Source: Dietzia natronolimnaea (lineage in GTDB: Bacteria > Actinomycetota > Actinomycetes > Mycobacteriales > Mycobacteriaceae). From it: a DNA stretch of 64,000 nt. Position 1 is the first letter of the stretch; each line of letters starts with the position of its first letter. The stretch lies in NCBI RefSeq assembly GCF_039525805.1, contig NZ_BAAAHZ010000008.1. One strand, 5' to 3'. Under the pieces are notes generated by a model that was given only the letters and a program-made list of their open reading frames with translations, did no database searches and had not been told where the DNA came from. A program made the translations under genes and the position numbers. Shown piece after piece: positions 49,710-57,763 of this stretch.

Positions 49710-51848
49710 ATGCAGCGCCTGAGTGGACTTGACGCCAGCTTCCTCTACTTCGAGACCAGGGCCCAGCTCCTGCACGTGTGCGGGTTGATCGTCCTCGACG
49801 GGTCCGAGATGAACGGCGGCTACTCGTTCGACGCGCTGCGGGCGGAACTCGCCCGCCGGGTCACCGGGATGCCGGGTTTCCGGCGCAAGTTGCACGACTC
49901 ACTGCTGAACATCGACCACCCGGTATGGGTCGAGGCCGAGGACTTCAACATCGACCACCACCTCCACCGGGTCGGCCTGCCGGAACCGGGTGGTGACGAG
50001 GTCCTCGCCGAGTTGTGCGGTCACCTGGCCAGCCAGCCGATAGACCGATCGATGCCGCTGTGGCAGATGTACGTCATCGAGGGGCTGCCCGACGGGCGGT
50101 TCGCGGTATTCGCCAAGATGCACCACTCGACCGTCGACGGCGTCACGGGCGCCAACATGATGTCCCAACTGTGCTCGCTCACCCCGGAGGATCCGTCCCT
50201 CGACCAGGAACTGGTGCAAGAGACCGCCGGAGGATCGGGAGCCCTCGAACTGGCCGTCGGCGGGGCGTTGTCCCGGCTGGCCACCCCGTGGCGTCTGGCC
50301 TCGCTGTTGCCGGGGACACTGGGTGTCCTTCCCTCGTGGATCAACAGGGCCCGCAAGGGTCTCGCCATGCCGGCGCCGTTCACCGCCCCGCGCACCCCGT
50401 TCAACCGCACCATCACCGGGCACCGGTCCATCTCCTACGCCAGTGTGGACCTGGACCAGGTCAAGCGGATCAAGAACGCCTTCGGCACCACCGTCAACGA
50501 CGTCGTGCTGGCCCTCTGCTCGACCGCCCTGCGCAACTACCTCGACGACCTGGACGAGTTGCCGTCGAAGCCCCTCATCGCGATGGTCCCGATGTCGGTG
50601 CACGCCGCGGAGTCACGCCCCGGCACCAACCGGGTGTCGGGCATGTTCATGTCGCTCGCCACGGACATCGACGACCCGGTCGAGCGTCTGGAGTCGATCC
50701 GGGACGCCAACACCGTCGCCAAGGACCACACCGACGCACTCGACGCCAATCTCCTGACCGACTGGGCGCAGTTCGCGGCGCCGTCCGTCTTCGGTTCCGC
50801 GGTCCGGATGTACTCGCGCCTGAGGCTCTCCGAGCGCCACCCGGTGGTGCACAACCTCATCATCTCCAACGTGCCCGGTCCCAACATCCCGCTGTACTTC
50901 CTCGGGGCCAGGGTCACTAAGATGCTGCCGATGGGGCCGGTGTTCCACGGCGCCGGCCTCAACTGCACGGTGATGTCGCTCGACGGAGAGCTGCACTTCG
51001 GGTTCATCGCGTGCAAGGACCTCGTTCCCGACCCCTGGCCCATGGCCCACGCGGTGAGCGAGGCCATGGAGGAACTCGTCGAGGCCGCCGAGAAGCGCGA
51101 GGCGAGCGGGACCCCCACGGCGGAGCGGATGTCCGCCGCCGAGTTGGCGCAGTTGCGGAAGGACCTGAAGAAGGCGGGCCGTCAGTCGTCCGCGAGCAAG
51201 GACGGGGCCGCCACGAACGCCTCCGATCGACAGCGCCCGGCGAAGAAGGCCCCGGCGGAGAAGTCGACCGCGAAGACGTCGACCGCGAAGAAGGCCCCGG
51301 CGGAGAAGTCGACCGCGGAGAAGGCCCCGGCGAAAAAGGCTCCCGCGAAGAAGGCCCCGGCGAAAAAGGCTCCCGCGAAGAAGGCTCCCGCGAAGAAGGC
51401 GACCGCGAAGAAGACTTCGGCCACCACCAAGACGACAGCCGCCAGGAAGTCGACCGCCCCCAGGAAGACATCCACCGCGACCAAGCCGACCGCCGAGAAG
51501 ACCACGGGCCGGACCGCCCCCGCCTCGACATCGGCTGGTGAGAAGTCGGCCTCCAGGACCGCCGCCGCGAGGAAGACCTCGGCCCGGAAGACGTCCGACA
51601 AGCCCACGGGTTCCAAGCCCGTCACCCCCGTCGAGCGCACGGCGAACCCGTCATCCGGCACTGTGGGCTCCGTGCCCAGACCAGACAACTCTTCCGCGTC
51701 CGAACCGGCGCCCGGTACCGCCACGGGGCCCGACGCCGCCGCACCGACCTACAGCGCCCCGGCCGCCACCGTTCCGGATGAGGGGCCCGCGACCTCCGAG
51801 TCGGGGGGCGGTGAGACCGGGGGCGACCGCGTGACCGGTCAGGCGTGA
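49710..51848 (+). CDS. Wax ester synthase/diacylglycerol acyltransferase with Lys/Ala-rich tail
   Basis: Bifunctional WS/DGAT making triacylglycerol and wax esters from acyl-CoA. The 712-residue protein starts with MQRLSGLDASFLYFE. The active-site HHxxxDG is H138-H139-x3-D143-G144 in MHHSTVDG, and the ISNVPGPNIPLYFLGA segment and the C-terminal FGFIACKDLVPD are conserved. The catalytic part ends near residue 470. A further about 230 residues follow: a Lys/Ala/Pro repeat (about residues 510-570, KAPAKK units) like histone H1 or HBHA tails, then Ser/Thr/Ala/Lys sequence and an acidic end. Such a tail is not part of the usual 450-480-residue enzyme. The stop overlaps hemW (GTGA). Confidence 0.93.
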   Translation: MQRLSGLDASFLYFETRAQLLHVCGLIVLDGSEMNGGYSFDALRAELARRVTGMPGFRRKLHDSLLNIDHPVWVEAEDFNIDHHLHRVGLPEPGGDEVLAELCGHLASQPIDRSMPLWQMYVIEGLPDGRFAVFAKMHHSTVDGVTGANMMSQLCSLTPEDPSLDQELVQETAGGSGALELAVGGALSRLATPWRLASLLPGTLGVLPSWINRARKGLAMPAPFTAPRTPFNRTITGHRSISYASVDLDQVKRIKNAFGTTVNDVVLALCSTALRNYLDDLDELPSKPLIAMVPMSVHAAESRPGTNRVSGMFMSLATDIDDPVERLESIRDANTVAKDHTDALDANLLTDWAQFAAPSVFGSAVRMYSRLRLSERHPVVHNLIISNVPGPNIPLYFLGARVTKMLPMGPVFHGAGLNCTVMSLDGELHFGFIACKDLVPDPWPMAHAVSEAMEELVEAAEKREASGTPTAERMSAAELAQLRKDLKKAGRQSSASKDGAATNASDRQRPAKKAPAEKSTAKTSTAKKAPAEKSTAEKAPAKKAPAKKAPAKKAPAKKAPAKKATAKKTSATTKTTAARKSTAPRKTSTATKPTAEKTTGRTAPASTSAGEKSASRTAAARKTSARKTSDKPTGSKPVTPVERTANPSSGTVGSVPRPDNSSASEPAPGTATGPDAAAPTYSAPAATVPDEGPATSESGGGETGGDRVTGQA
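51236..51420 (+). repeat. Lys/Ala tandem repeat in the WS/DGAT tail
   Basis: Fifteen-base units close to AAGGCTCCCGCGAAG alternate with GAGAAGTCGACCGCG-type units. They encode KAPAK, EKSTA and similar repeats. A related but non-identical Lys/Ala repeat lies in the N-terminal arm of RNase E (about 581-672). Confidence 0.75.
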
Positions 51849-53062
51849 CGACCGGGGCCCACGATCCGGCTGGTCTCGCCCTCTCCCCGCCGCCGCGCGA
51901 CCCGCGGGCGCCGTTCGGGATCTACCTCCACGTCCCGTTCTGCGCGTCCCGCTGTGGCTACTGCGATTTCAACACGTACACGGCCGGGGAACTCGGGTCC
52001 GCCACCTCGCCCGCCGACTGGGAACGGGCGGCCGCACTGGAGATCGAGCGGGCGGCGTCGGTGCTGGCCGGGTCGGGCACCCCGCCGAAGGTCGACACCG
52101 TCTTCGTCGGCGGCGGAACCCCGTCGCTGGTGGGTGCGGACGTCCTGGTGGGGATGCTCGATCGGATCCGGTCGACGTTCGGGCTCGCGCCCGGAGCCGA
52201 GGTGACCACCGAGAGCAATCCCGAATCCACCTCCCCGGAGTTCTTCGGACGACTGCGCGAGGGCGGATACACGCGGATCTCGCTGGGGATGCAGTCCACC
52301 GCGGCGCACGTCCTGCGCGTCCTGGACCGCGCCCACACCCCCGGTCGCCCGCAGGAGGCGGTCGCCGAGGCCGCCCGAGCCGGGTTCGACCACGTCAACC
52401 TGGACGTGATCTACGGGACGCCGGGGGAGACCGACGACGACCTCGCCCGCACCCTCGACGCCGTGGTCGACGCAGGGGTGGACCACGTGTCCGCCTACTC
52501 GCTCATCGTCGAGGACGGCACCGCCCTGGCCCGGAGAATCCGTCGGGGAGAACTGCCCGGGACCGTCGACGACGTGCTGGCCGACCGCTACGAACAGGTG
52601 GCGGAGCGACTGTCGCGCTCGGGGTTCCACTGGTACGAGGTCTCCAACTTCGCGACCGACGAGTCGGGTTACTGCCGTCACAACATGGGGTACTGGCGCG
52701 GCGGTGACTGGTGGGGGATCGGACCCGGGGCGCACTCCCACGTCGCCGGTGCCCGGTGGTGGAACCTGCGCCATCCCGCGCGCTACGCCGCGGCGTGCGA
52801 CGCCGGGGACCTCCCGGTCGAGGGCGGGGAGCGACTGCACGACGACGACCGTCACCTCGAGCGGATCATGACCGGCCTCCGGCTGGCCGAAGGGCTCCCC
52901 GACGGGGCGTTCACGGCGCAGGAGAGGGAACGTGCGGACCTCCAGGTGTCGGCGGGTCTGTTGCGGCGCCGGCCCTCGGACGGGCCCGACGGTCCCGGGT
53001 ACGCGTTGACGGAGTCGGGCAGGTTGCTGGCGGACGGTGTCGTACGCGACGTCATCCTGTAG
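51845..53062 (+). CDS. hemW: Radical SAM heme chaperone HemW
   Basis: Radical SAM protein that binds heme and helps deliver it to respiratory proteins; long annotated as oxygen-independent coproporphyrinogen oxidase. The 405-residue protein has C33-x3-C37-x2-C40 (VPFCASRCGYCDF) for the 4Fe-4S cluster, VGGGTPS, the NPES region TTESNPES and the HemW C-terminal domain. The extra cysteine next to the cluster motif that marks true HemN is absent (CDF follows). The start GTG 51845 overlaps the WS/DGAT stop. It precedes hrcA, as in many bacteria. Confidence 0.93.
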   Translation: MTTGAHDPAGLALSPPPRDPRAPFGIYLHVPFCASRCGYCDFNTYTAGELGSATSPADWERAAALEIERAASVLAGSGTPPKVDTVFVGGGTPSLVGADVLVGMLDRIRSTFGLAPGAEVTTESNPESTSPEFFGRLREGGYTRISLGMQSTAAHVLRVLDRAHTPGRPQEAVAEAARAGFDHVNLDVIYGTPGETDDDLARTLDAVVDAGVDHVSAYSLIVEDGTALARRIRRGELPGTVDDVLADRYEQVAERLSRSGFHWYEVSNFATDESGYCRHNMGYWRGGDWWGIGPGAHSHVAGARWWNLRHPARYAAACDAGDLPVEGGERLHDDDRHLERIMTGLRLAEGLPDGAFTAQERERADLQVSAGLLRRRPSDGPDGPGYALTESGRLLADGVVRDVIL

Positions 53063-53073
53063 AGCCGCTGGCC

Positions 53074-53079
53074 TAGAAT
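53074..53079 (+). promoter_or_regulatory. Candidate -10 of the hrcA operon
   Basis: TAGAAT matches five of six consensus positions, with transcription expected near 53086. The leader would be about 26 bases and includes GAGGAGGGGG before the hrcA ATG. No CIRCE inverted repeat (TTAGCACTC-N9-GAGTGCTAA) is present. Confidence 0.5.
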
Positions 53080-53111
53080 CGTCTGTACGCAGGGCGCGAG
53101 GAGGGGGATCC

Positions 53112-54152
53112 ATGTCGAGCACGGCCGATCGTAGGACCGAGGTCTTGCGCGCGATCGTCTCCGACTACATCGCCTCGCACGAGCCGGTCGGCTCCAAGAC
53201 GCTGGTCGACCGCCATTCCCTGGGGGTCTCCAGTGCGACGATCCGCAACGACATGGCCGTCCTCGAGGCGGAGGGCTTCATCGTCCAGCCCCACACCAGT
53301 TCCGGACGGATCCCCACGGAGAAGGGCTACCGCCACTTCGTCGACTCGATCGAGGAGATCACCCCCCTCTCGCGCGCCCAGCGGAAGGCCATCCAGGCGT
53401 TTCTCGAGGGTGCCGTCGACCTGGACGACGTCCTCCGGCGGGCCGTGCGGTTGCTCTCCCAGCTCACCCGCCAGGTCGCCGTCGTCCAGTACCCGGTCCT
53501 GGGCCGCTCCACCGTGCGCCACCTGGAGGTGGTGAGCCTGGCCCCCACCCGTCTGTTGCTGGTGCTGATCACCGACACCGGCAGGGTGGACCAGCGGACC
53601 GTCGAACTCGCGGCCCCGCTGACGGACGACCATCTGGCCGAGCTCCGGTCCCTCCTCTCGGAGGCGGTCGCGGACAAGCGGCTCAGCGAGGCCTCCAAGG
53701 CCCTGGCGGCCACGCCTGACCGCGCTCGTCCGGACCACCGCGATGCGGCGGAACGGTGCGTGACGGTGCTGGTGGAGACATTGGTGGAGCAGCCCGACGA
53801 CCGAATCGTCCTGGGCGGCACCGCCAACCTCACGCGCAGCGCAGCCGACTTCGACGGGTCCCTCAGGTCGGTCCTCGAGGCCCTGGAGGAGCAGGTCGTG
53901 ATCCTCCGGCTGCTCTCGGCGGCGCAGTCCGTGGGGATGGGAGGGCCCGGAGGGGTCACCGTCCAGATCGGGGAGGAGACCCGGGCGGCGGAGATCCGCG
54001 GCGCGTCGGTGGTGTCCTCCGTGTACGGTTCCGAGCGCCAGATGCTCGGCGGGATGGGGGTGCTCGGGCCCACGAGGATGGACTACCCGGGAACAATCGC
54101 CTCGGTCGCCGCTGTTGCCCACTACGTGGGCGAGATCCTGTCCGGGCACTGA
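53112..54152 (+). CDS. hrcA: Heat-inducible transcription repressor HrcA
   Basis: Represses chaperone operons by binding CIRCE elements, with activity set by GroEL. The 346-residue protein has the N-terminal winged helix: RRTEVLRAIVSDYIASHEPVGSK, SSATIRNDMAVLEAEGFI and HTSSGRIPTEKGYRHFVD, followed by the GAF-like dimer domain. The start ATG 53112 follows a strong GAGGAGGGGG; the upstream extension to 53037 overlaps hemW. It lies 60 bases before dnaJ. Because no CIRCE is visible here, its targets (groES/groEL) are probably elsewhere. Confidence 0.95.
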   Translation: MSSTADRRTEVLRAIVSDYIASHEPVGSKTLVDRHSLGVSSATIRNDMAVLEAEGFIVQPHTSSGRIPTEKGYRHFVDSIEEITPLSRAQRKAIQAFLEGAVDLDDVLRRAVRLLSQLTRQVAVVQYPVLGRSTVRHLEVVSLAPTRLLLVLITDTGRVDQRTVELAAPLTDDHLAELRSLLSEAVADKRLSEASKALAATPDRARPDHRDAAERCVTVLVETLVEQPDDRIVLGGTANLTRSAADFDGSLRSVLEALEEQVVILRLLSAAQSVGMGGPGGVTVQIGEETRAAEIRGASVVSSVYGSERQMLGGMGVLGPTRMDYPGTIASVAAVAHYVGEILSGH

Positions 54153-54212
54153 CGCCCGTAGCCTCACCCGGGACCAGTTCTTCCATTGAGTTCATTTGAC
54201 GAAAGGCGACAC

Positions 54213-55376
54213 GTGTCACGCGACTACTACGGGACCCTCGGGGTCGATCGGGGTGCCTCGGAGTCCGAGATCAAGCGCGCCTACCGCAAGCTCGCCCGCG
54301 AGTTGCACCCCGATGTCAACCCGTCGGACGAGGCGCGTGAGCGGTTCACGGAGATCACGGCGATGTACGAGGTCCTCACCGACCCCGAGAAGCGCCGTGT
54401 CGTGGACATGGGCGGCGATCCCCTCGACTCGTCGCCGGGCGGCGGATACGGCGGCGGTTTCGGTGGCGGTGGCTTCGGCGCCGGCGGCGGTCTCGGCGAC
54501 GTGTTCGAGGCGTTCTTCGGTGGCGGCGGGGGCGGTGGCGGACGCGGCCCCCGGAGCCGCGTGCAGCCGGGTTCGGACGCGCTGATCCGCGTGAACCTGA
54601 CCCTGGCGGAGTGCGCGACCGGCGTCACCAAGGAGATCCAGGTCGACACGGCCGTGTTGTGTGAGACCTGCCATGGCAAGGGGTCGGCGAGCGACGCGCC
54701 GCCCGCGAAGTGCGGCATGTGTCAGGGGCAGGGGGAGATCCAGTCGGTCCAGCGCTCCCTGTTGGGCAACATCATGACCAGCCGCCCGTGCCCCACCTGT
54801 GCCGGCACCGGCGAGATCATCACCGATCCCTGTGGTGACTGCACCGGCCAGGGCCGCGTCCGCAAGCGCCGCACCGTCTCGGCCAAGATCCCGGCCGGCG
54901 TCGGCGGCGGGATGCGGATCCGGCTGTCCGGACAGGGTGAGGTCGGCCCCGGCGGTGGTCCCGCCGGAGACCTCTACATCGAGGTCAACGAGCGCACCCA
55001 CCCGGTGTTCGTCCGGGACGGCGAGGACCTGCACTGCACGGTCCGCGTCCCGGTCGTGGACGCCATCCTCGGGGGCAGGGTGGACCTGGAGACGGTGGTG
55101 GGTGACGACCTCGAGATCGACATCCCGGCCGGCATCCAACCCGGCCACACGGTCACCCTGTCCGGCCGCGGGATGCCGCGTGTCCGCGGCGGCGGTGCCG
55201 GCGACCTCACGGTGCACATGGAGGTGGTGATCCCCGAGAAGCTCGACCGCAAGCGGCGGGACCTGGTGGAGCAACTCCGCCGTCTCGGCGGCGACTCGGC
55301 AGAGATCGTCAACGAGGACACCGCCCGCCGGGGCGGGTTGTTCTCGCGTCTGCGCGACGCGGTCGCGGGTCACTGA
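54213..55376 (+). CDS. dnaJ: Chaperone DnaJ (DnaJ2-type)
   Basis: Hsp40 co-chaperone that stimulates DnaK ATPase and binds unfolded proteins. The 387-residue protein has a J domain with H32-P33-D34, a Gly/Phe-rich linker with long glycine runs (about residues 75-120), the four zinc motifs CETCHGKG, CGMCQGQG, CPTCAGTG and CGDCTGQG, and the C-terminal substrate domains. The start GTG 54213 has GAAAGG six bases upstream; the TTG at 54186 would add nine non-conserved residues. The place after hrcA is that of Mycobacterium dnaJ2. Confidence 0.96.
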   Translation: MSRDYYGTLGVDRGASESEIKRAYRKLARELHPDVNPSDEARERFTEITAMYEVLTDPEKRRVVDMGGDPLDSSPGGGYGGGFGGGGFGAGGGLGDVFEAFFGGGGGGGGRGPRSRVQPGSDALIRVNLTLAECATGVTKEIQVDTAVLCETCHGKGSASDAPPAKCGMCQGQGEIQSVQRSLLGNIMTSRPCPTCAGTGEIITDPCGDCTGQGRVRKRRTVSAKIPAGVGGGMRIRLSGQGEVGPGGGPAGDLYIEVNERTHPVFVRDGEDLHCTVRVPVVDAILGGRVDLETVVGDDLEIDIPAGIQPGHTVTLSGRGMPRVRGGGAGDLTVHMEVVIPEKLDRKRRDLVEQLRRLGGDSAEIVNEDTARRGGLFSRLRDAVAGH

Positions 55377-55380
55377 GCCG

Positions 55381-56178
55381 GTGACCCCGCCCCTGTTCCG
55401 GGTCGACGCGGTCCCCGCCGTCGGCGAGACGGCCGTCCTCGACGGCGCCGAGGGCCGGCACGCCGGCTCGGCCCTGCGGGTGCGGCCAGGCGAGCTCCTC
55501 CGGGTCGGGGACGGGTGCGGCCAGGTCGCGGACTGCTCGGTGTTGACGTCGGGGCCCGGCCGGGTCGAGGCCGAGGTCCTGGCCCGGACCGTGGTCGAGC
55601 GACCGACGCCCCTGGTGACCGTGGTCCAGGCGCTCCCCAAGTCCGATCGCTCCGAGCTCGCCGTGGAACTGGCCACCGAGGCCGGGGCGGACCGGATCGT
55701 GCCGTGGCAGGCGGACCGGTGTGTGAGCCGCTGGGCGGGCCCCAAGCTCGACAAGGGCCGGACCAAGTGGGCCAACGCGGCCCGTGCCGCCGCCAAGCAG
55801 TCCCGGCGCGAGTGGGAACCGGAGATCGGCGACCCGCTCGACTCCACCGGCCTCGTAGCATTCGTGGCCGAGGAGGTCCGAGCGGGTGCGACCGCGCTGG
55901 TGTTGCACGAGGACGGTGCCGCCGGTTTCGCGGACGCCGTGACCGCGGCGGGTCCCGTGGAACGCATCCTCCTCGTCGTCGGGCCCGAGGGCGGCGTCTC
56001 CGACGCCGAGATCGACTCACTCACCCACGTCGGGGCCCGCGCCGTCGTCCTGGGTCCCGAGGTGCTGCGCACCTCCAGCGCCGCCGCGGTGGCGCTCGGC
56101 GCCCTCGGAGTTCTCACGCGGAGATGGGCCCGCACTGGTACTACACTCGACCCGACCGCACCACCACCCAGGAAGTGA
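55381..56178 (+). CDS. rsmE: 16S rRNA (uracil1498-N3)-methyltransferase
   Basis: SPOUT-class methyltransferase for 16S rRNA m3U1498. The 265-residue protein has an N-terminal PUA-like domain (LFRVDAVP, then GRHAGSALRVRPGE) and a C-terminal trefoil-knot domain with LLVVGPEGGVSDAEID and LGPEVLRTSSAAAVALG, the SAM-binding knot. The start is GTG 55381, five bases after the dnaJ stop. The end overlaps phoH (GTGA). Confidence 0.94.
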   Translation: MTPPLFRVDAVPAVGETAVLDGAEGRHAGSALRVRPGELLRVGDGCGQVADCSVLTSGPGRVEAEVLARTVVERPTPLVTVVQALPKSDRSELAVELATEAGADRIVPWQADRCVSRWAGPKLDKGRTKWANAARAAAKQSRREWEPEIGDPLDSTGLVAFVAEEVRAGATALVLHEDGAAGFADAVTAAGPVERILLVVGPEGGVSDAEIDSLTHVGARAVVLGPEVLRTSSAAAVALGALGVLTRRWARTGTTLDPTAPPPRK

Positions 56179-57269
56179 TCCACGTAGGTACCCCAGAGAA
56201 CGACGCAGTGAGTGACACGGTCGCCCGGACGCGGGGCGACGACCGCCGGGACCCCGGCGGCCCGCCCTCCCGCACGGCGGTCCAGCTCGACCCGGACCTG
56301 GCCATGGCGGTGCTCGGCGCCGCGGACGCCAACCTCCGGGCGCTCGAGGAGCTGCTCGACGCCGACCTGCACGTGCGGGGCGGCACCATGACCATCTCCG
56401 GCGACCCCGGCGCCGTCGACCAGGCCTCACGAGTGGTCTCGGACCTGCTCCGGCAGGCCGGACGTGGGGTGGAGATCACCCCGGCGTCGGTGCGACGCTC
56501 GGTCGAGATCCTCGCCGACTCCGGGCCGTTGACCCCCGAGGAGGTGCTGGGCACGGACGTGCTGTCCCGGCGCGGCGGGATGATCCGGCCCAAGACGGTG
56601 GGGCAGAAGCGGTACGTCGACGCGATCGACGACCACACGGTGGTGTTCGGGCTCGGACCCGCCGGAACGGGAAAGACCTACCTCGCGATGGCCAAGGCGG
56701 TCGCCGCGCTGCGGGCCAAGGACGTCAGTCGCATCATCCTCACCCGCCCGGCGGTCGAGGCCGGGGAGCGGCTCGGCTACCTGCCCGGCACCCTGCACGA
56801 GAAGATCGACCCGTACCTGCGGCCGCTGTACGACTCGCTGCACGACATGATGGACCCGGAGGCCATCCCCAAGCTCATGGCGGCCGGGGTGATCGAGGTC
56901 GCCCCGCTGGCCTACATGCGTGGGCGCACCCTCAACGACGCGTTCATCATCCTCGACGAGGCGCAGAACACCACGCCCGAACAGATGAAGATGTTCCTGA
57001 CCCGCCTCGGCTTCGGCTCGAAGATCGTCGTGACCGGGGACATCACACAGATCGACCTCCCGGGTGGGCAGCGATCCGGGCTCAAGGTGGTGCGCGACAT
57101 CCTCAAGGGGGTCCCCGACATCCACTTCTCGGAGCTCACGTCCGCGGACGTCGTGCGGCACGCGCTGGTGGCCCGGATCGTCGACGCCTACGCGAAGCAC
57201 GAGGAGCGCCTCGAGCGGGGCGAGGAACCCACCGCCGAACACAGGAACAGGGAGCACCGCCGCCGATGA
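56175..57269 (+). CDS. PhoH-family ATPase
   Basis: PhoH1-type P-loop ATPase, probably an RNA helicase or nuclease-associated factor that works with the neighbouring YbeY. The 364-residue protein has an N-terminal KH-like region (about residues 30-110), Walker A GPAGTGKTYLA near residues 160-170, Walker B FIILDEAQN and the sensor region VVTGDITQIDLP. The start is GTG 56175, overlapping the rsmE stop; GTG 56208, with AGAGAA upstream, is an alternative 11 codons later. The stop overlaps ybeY (ATGA). No PIN domain is present, so it is the short PhoH form. Confidence 0.93.
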   Translation: MIHVGTPENDAVSDTVARTRGDDRRDPGGPPSRTAVQLDPDLAMAVLGAADANLRALEELLDADLHVRGGTMTISGDPGAVDQASRVVSDLLRQAGRGVEITPASVRRSVEILADSGPLTPEEVLGTDVLSRRGGMIRPKTVGQKRYVDAIDDHTVVFGLGPAGTGKTYLAMAKAVAALRAKDVSRIILTRPAVEAGERLGYLPGTLHEKIDPYLRPLYDSLHDMMDPEAIPKLMAAGVIEVAPLAYMRGRTLNDAFIILDEAQNTTPEQMKMFLTRLGFGSKIVVTGDITQIDLPGGQRSGLKVVRDILKGVPDIHFSELTSADVVRHALVARIVDAYAKHEERLERGEEPTAEHRNREHRRR

Positions 57270-57760
57270 GCATCGAGGTCGCCAACGAGTCGGGCGTGGA
57301 GGTCGACGAGGCCGAACTCATCGACGTGGCCGCGTTCGTGATCGCCCGGATGGACGTCCACCCCGCCGCGGAACTGTCGATCACCCTCGTGGACAAGGAC
57401 ACCATGGCGGATCTCCACGTGACGTGGATGAACCTGCCGGGCCCCACGGACGTCATGAGCTTCCCCATGGACGAGCTCTCCCCGGGGGGTCGCCCCGACC
57501 TGCCCGATCCCGGGCCGGCGATGCTCGGCGACATCGTGCTGTGCCCGGCGTTCGCCGCCGACCAGGCCGCCAGCTCCGGTCATCCGCTCGCGCACGAGCT
57601 CGCACTGCTGACCGTGCACGGGTGCCTGCACCTGCTCGGGTACGACCATGCCGAGCCGGCCGAGGAGCGCGAGATGTTCGGCCTGCAGAACGAGCTGCTG
57701 GGCGAGTGGTACGACCACCGGGACGCCCCGCAGGACGACGCCCCGCGCGCGGACGCCTGA
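57266..57760 (+). CDS. ybeY: Endoribonuclease YbeY
   Basis: Metal-dependent RNase needed for 16S rRNA 3'-end maturation and ribosome quality control. The 164-residue protein has the zinc motif H118-x3-H122-x5-H128 in VHGCLHLLGYDH and the TDVMSFPMDE block. The start ATG 57266 overlaps the phoH stop. A short acidic tail follows the domain. The phoH-ybeY-CBS-era order is conserved in actinobacteria. Confidence 0.95.
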   Translation: MSIEVANESGVEVDEAELIDVAAFVIARMDVHPAAELSITLVDKDTMADLHVTWMNLPGPTDVMSFPMDELSPGGRPDLPDPGPAMLGDIVLCPAFAADQAASSGHPLAHELALLTVHGCLHLLGYDHAEPAEEREMFGLQNELLGEWYDHRDAPQDDAPRADA

Positions 57761-57763
57761 CCC

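Noticed and set aside
51236..51420. CRISPR-like repeat array
   Set aside because: The units are 15 bases, contiguous, in frame with WS/DGAT and without unique spacers, so this is a coding low-complexity repeat. The same holds for the repeats in rne, gadB, the antiporter and recO.
53037..53111. Extended N-terminus of HrcA
   Set aside because: The extension overlaps hemW and lacks a ribosome-binding site, while ATG 53112 has a strong one and starts the conserved winged helix.
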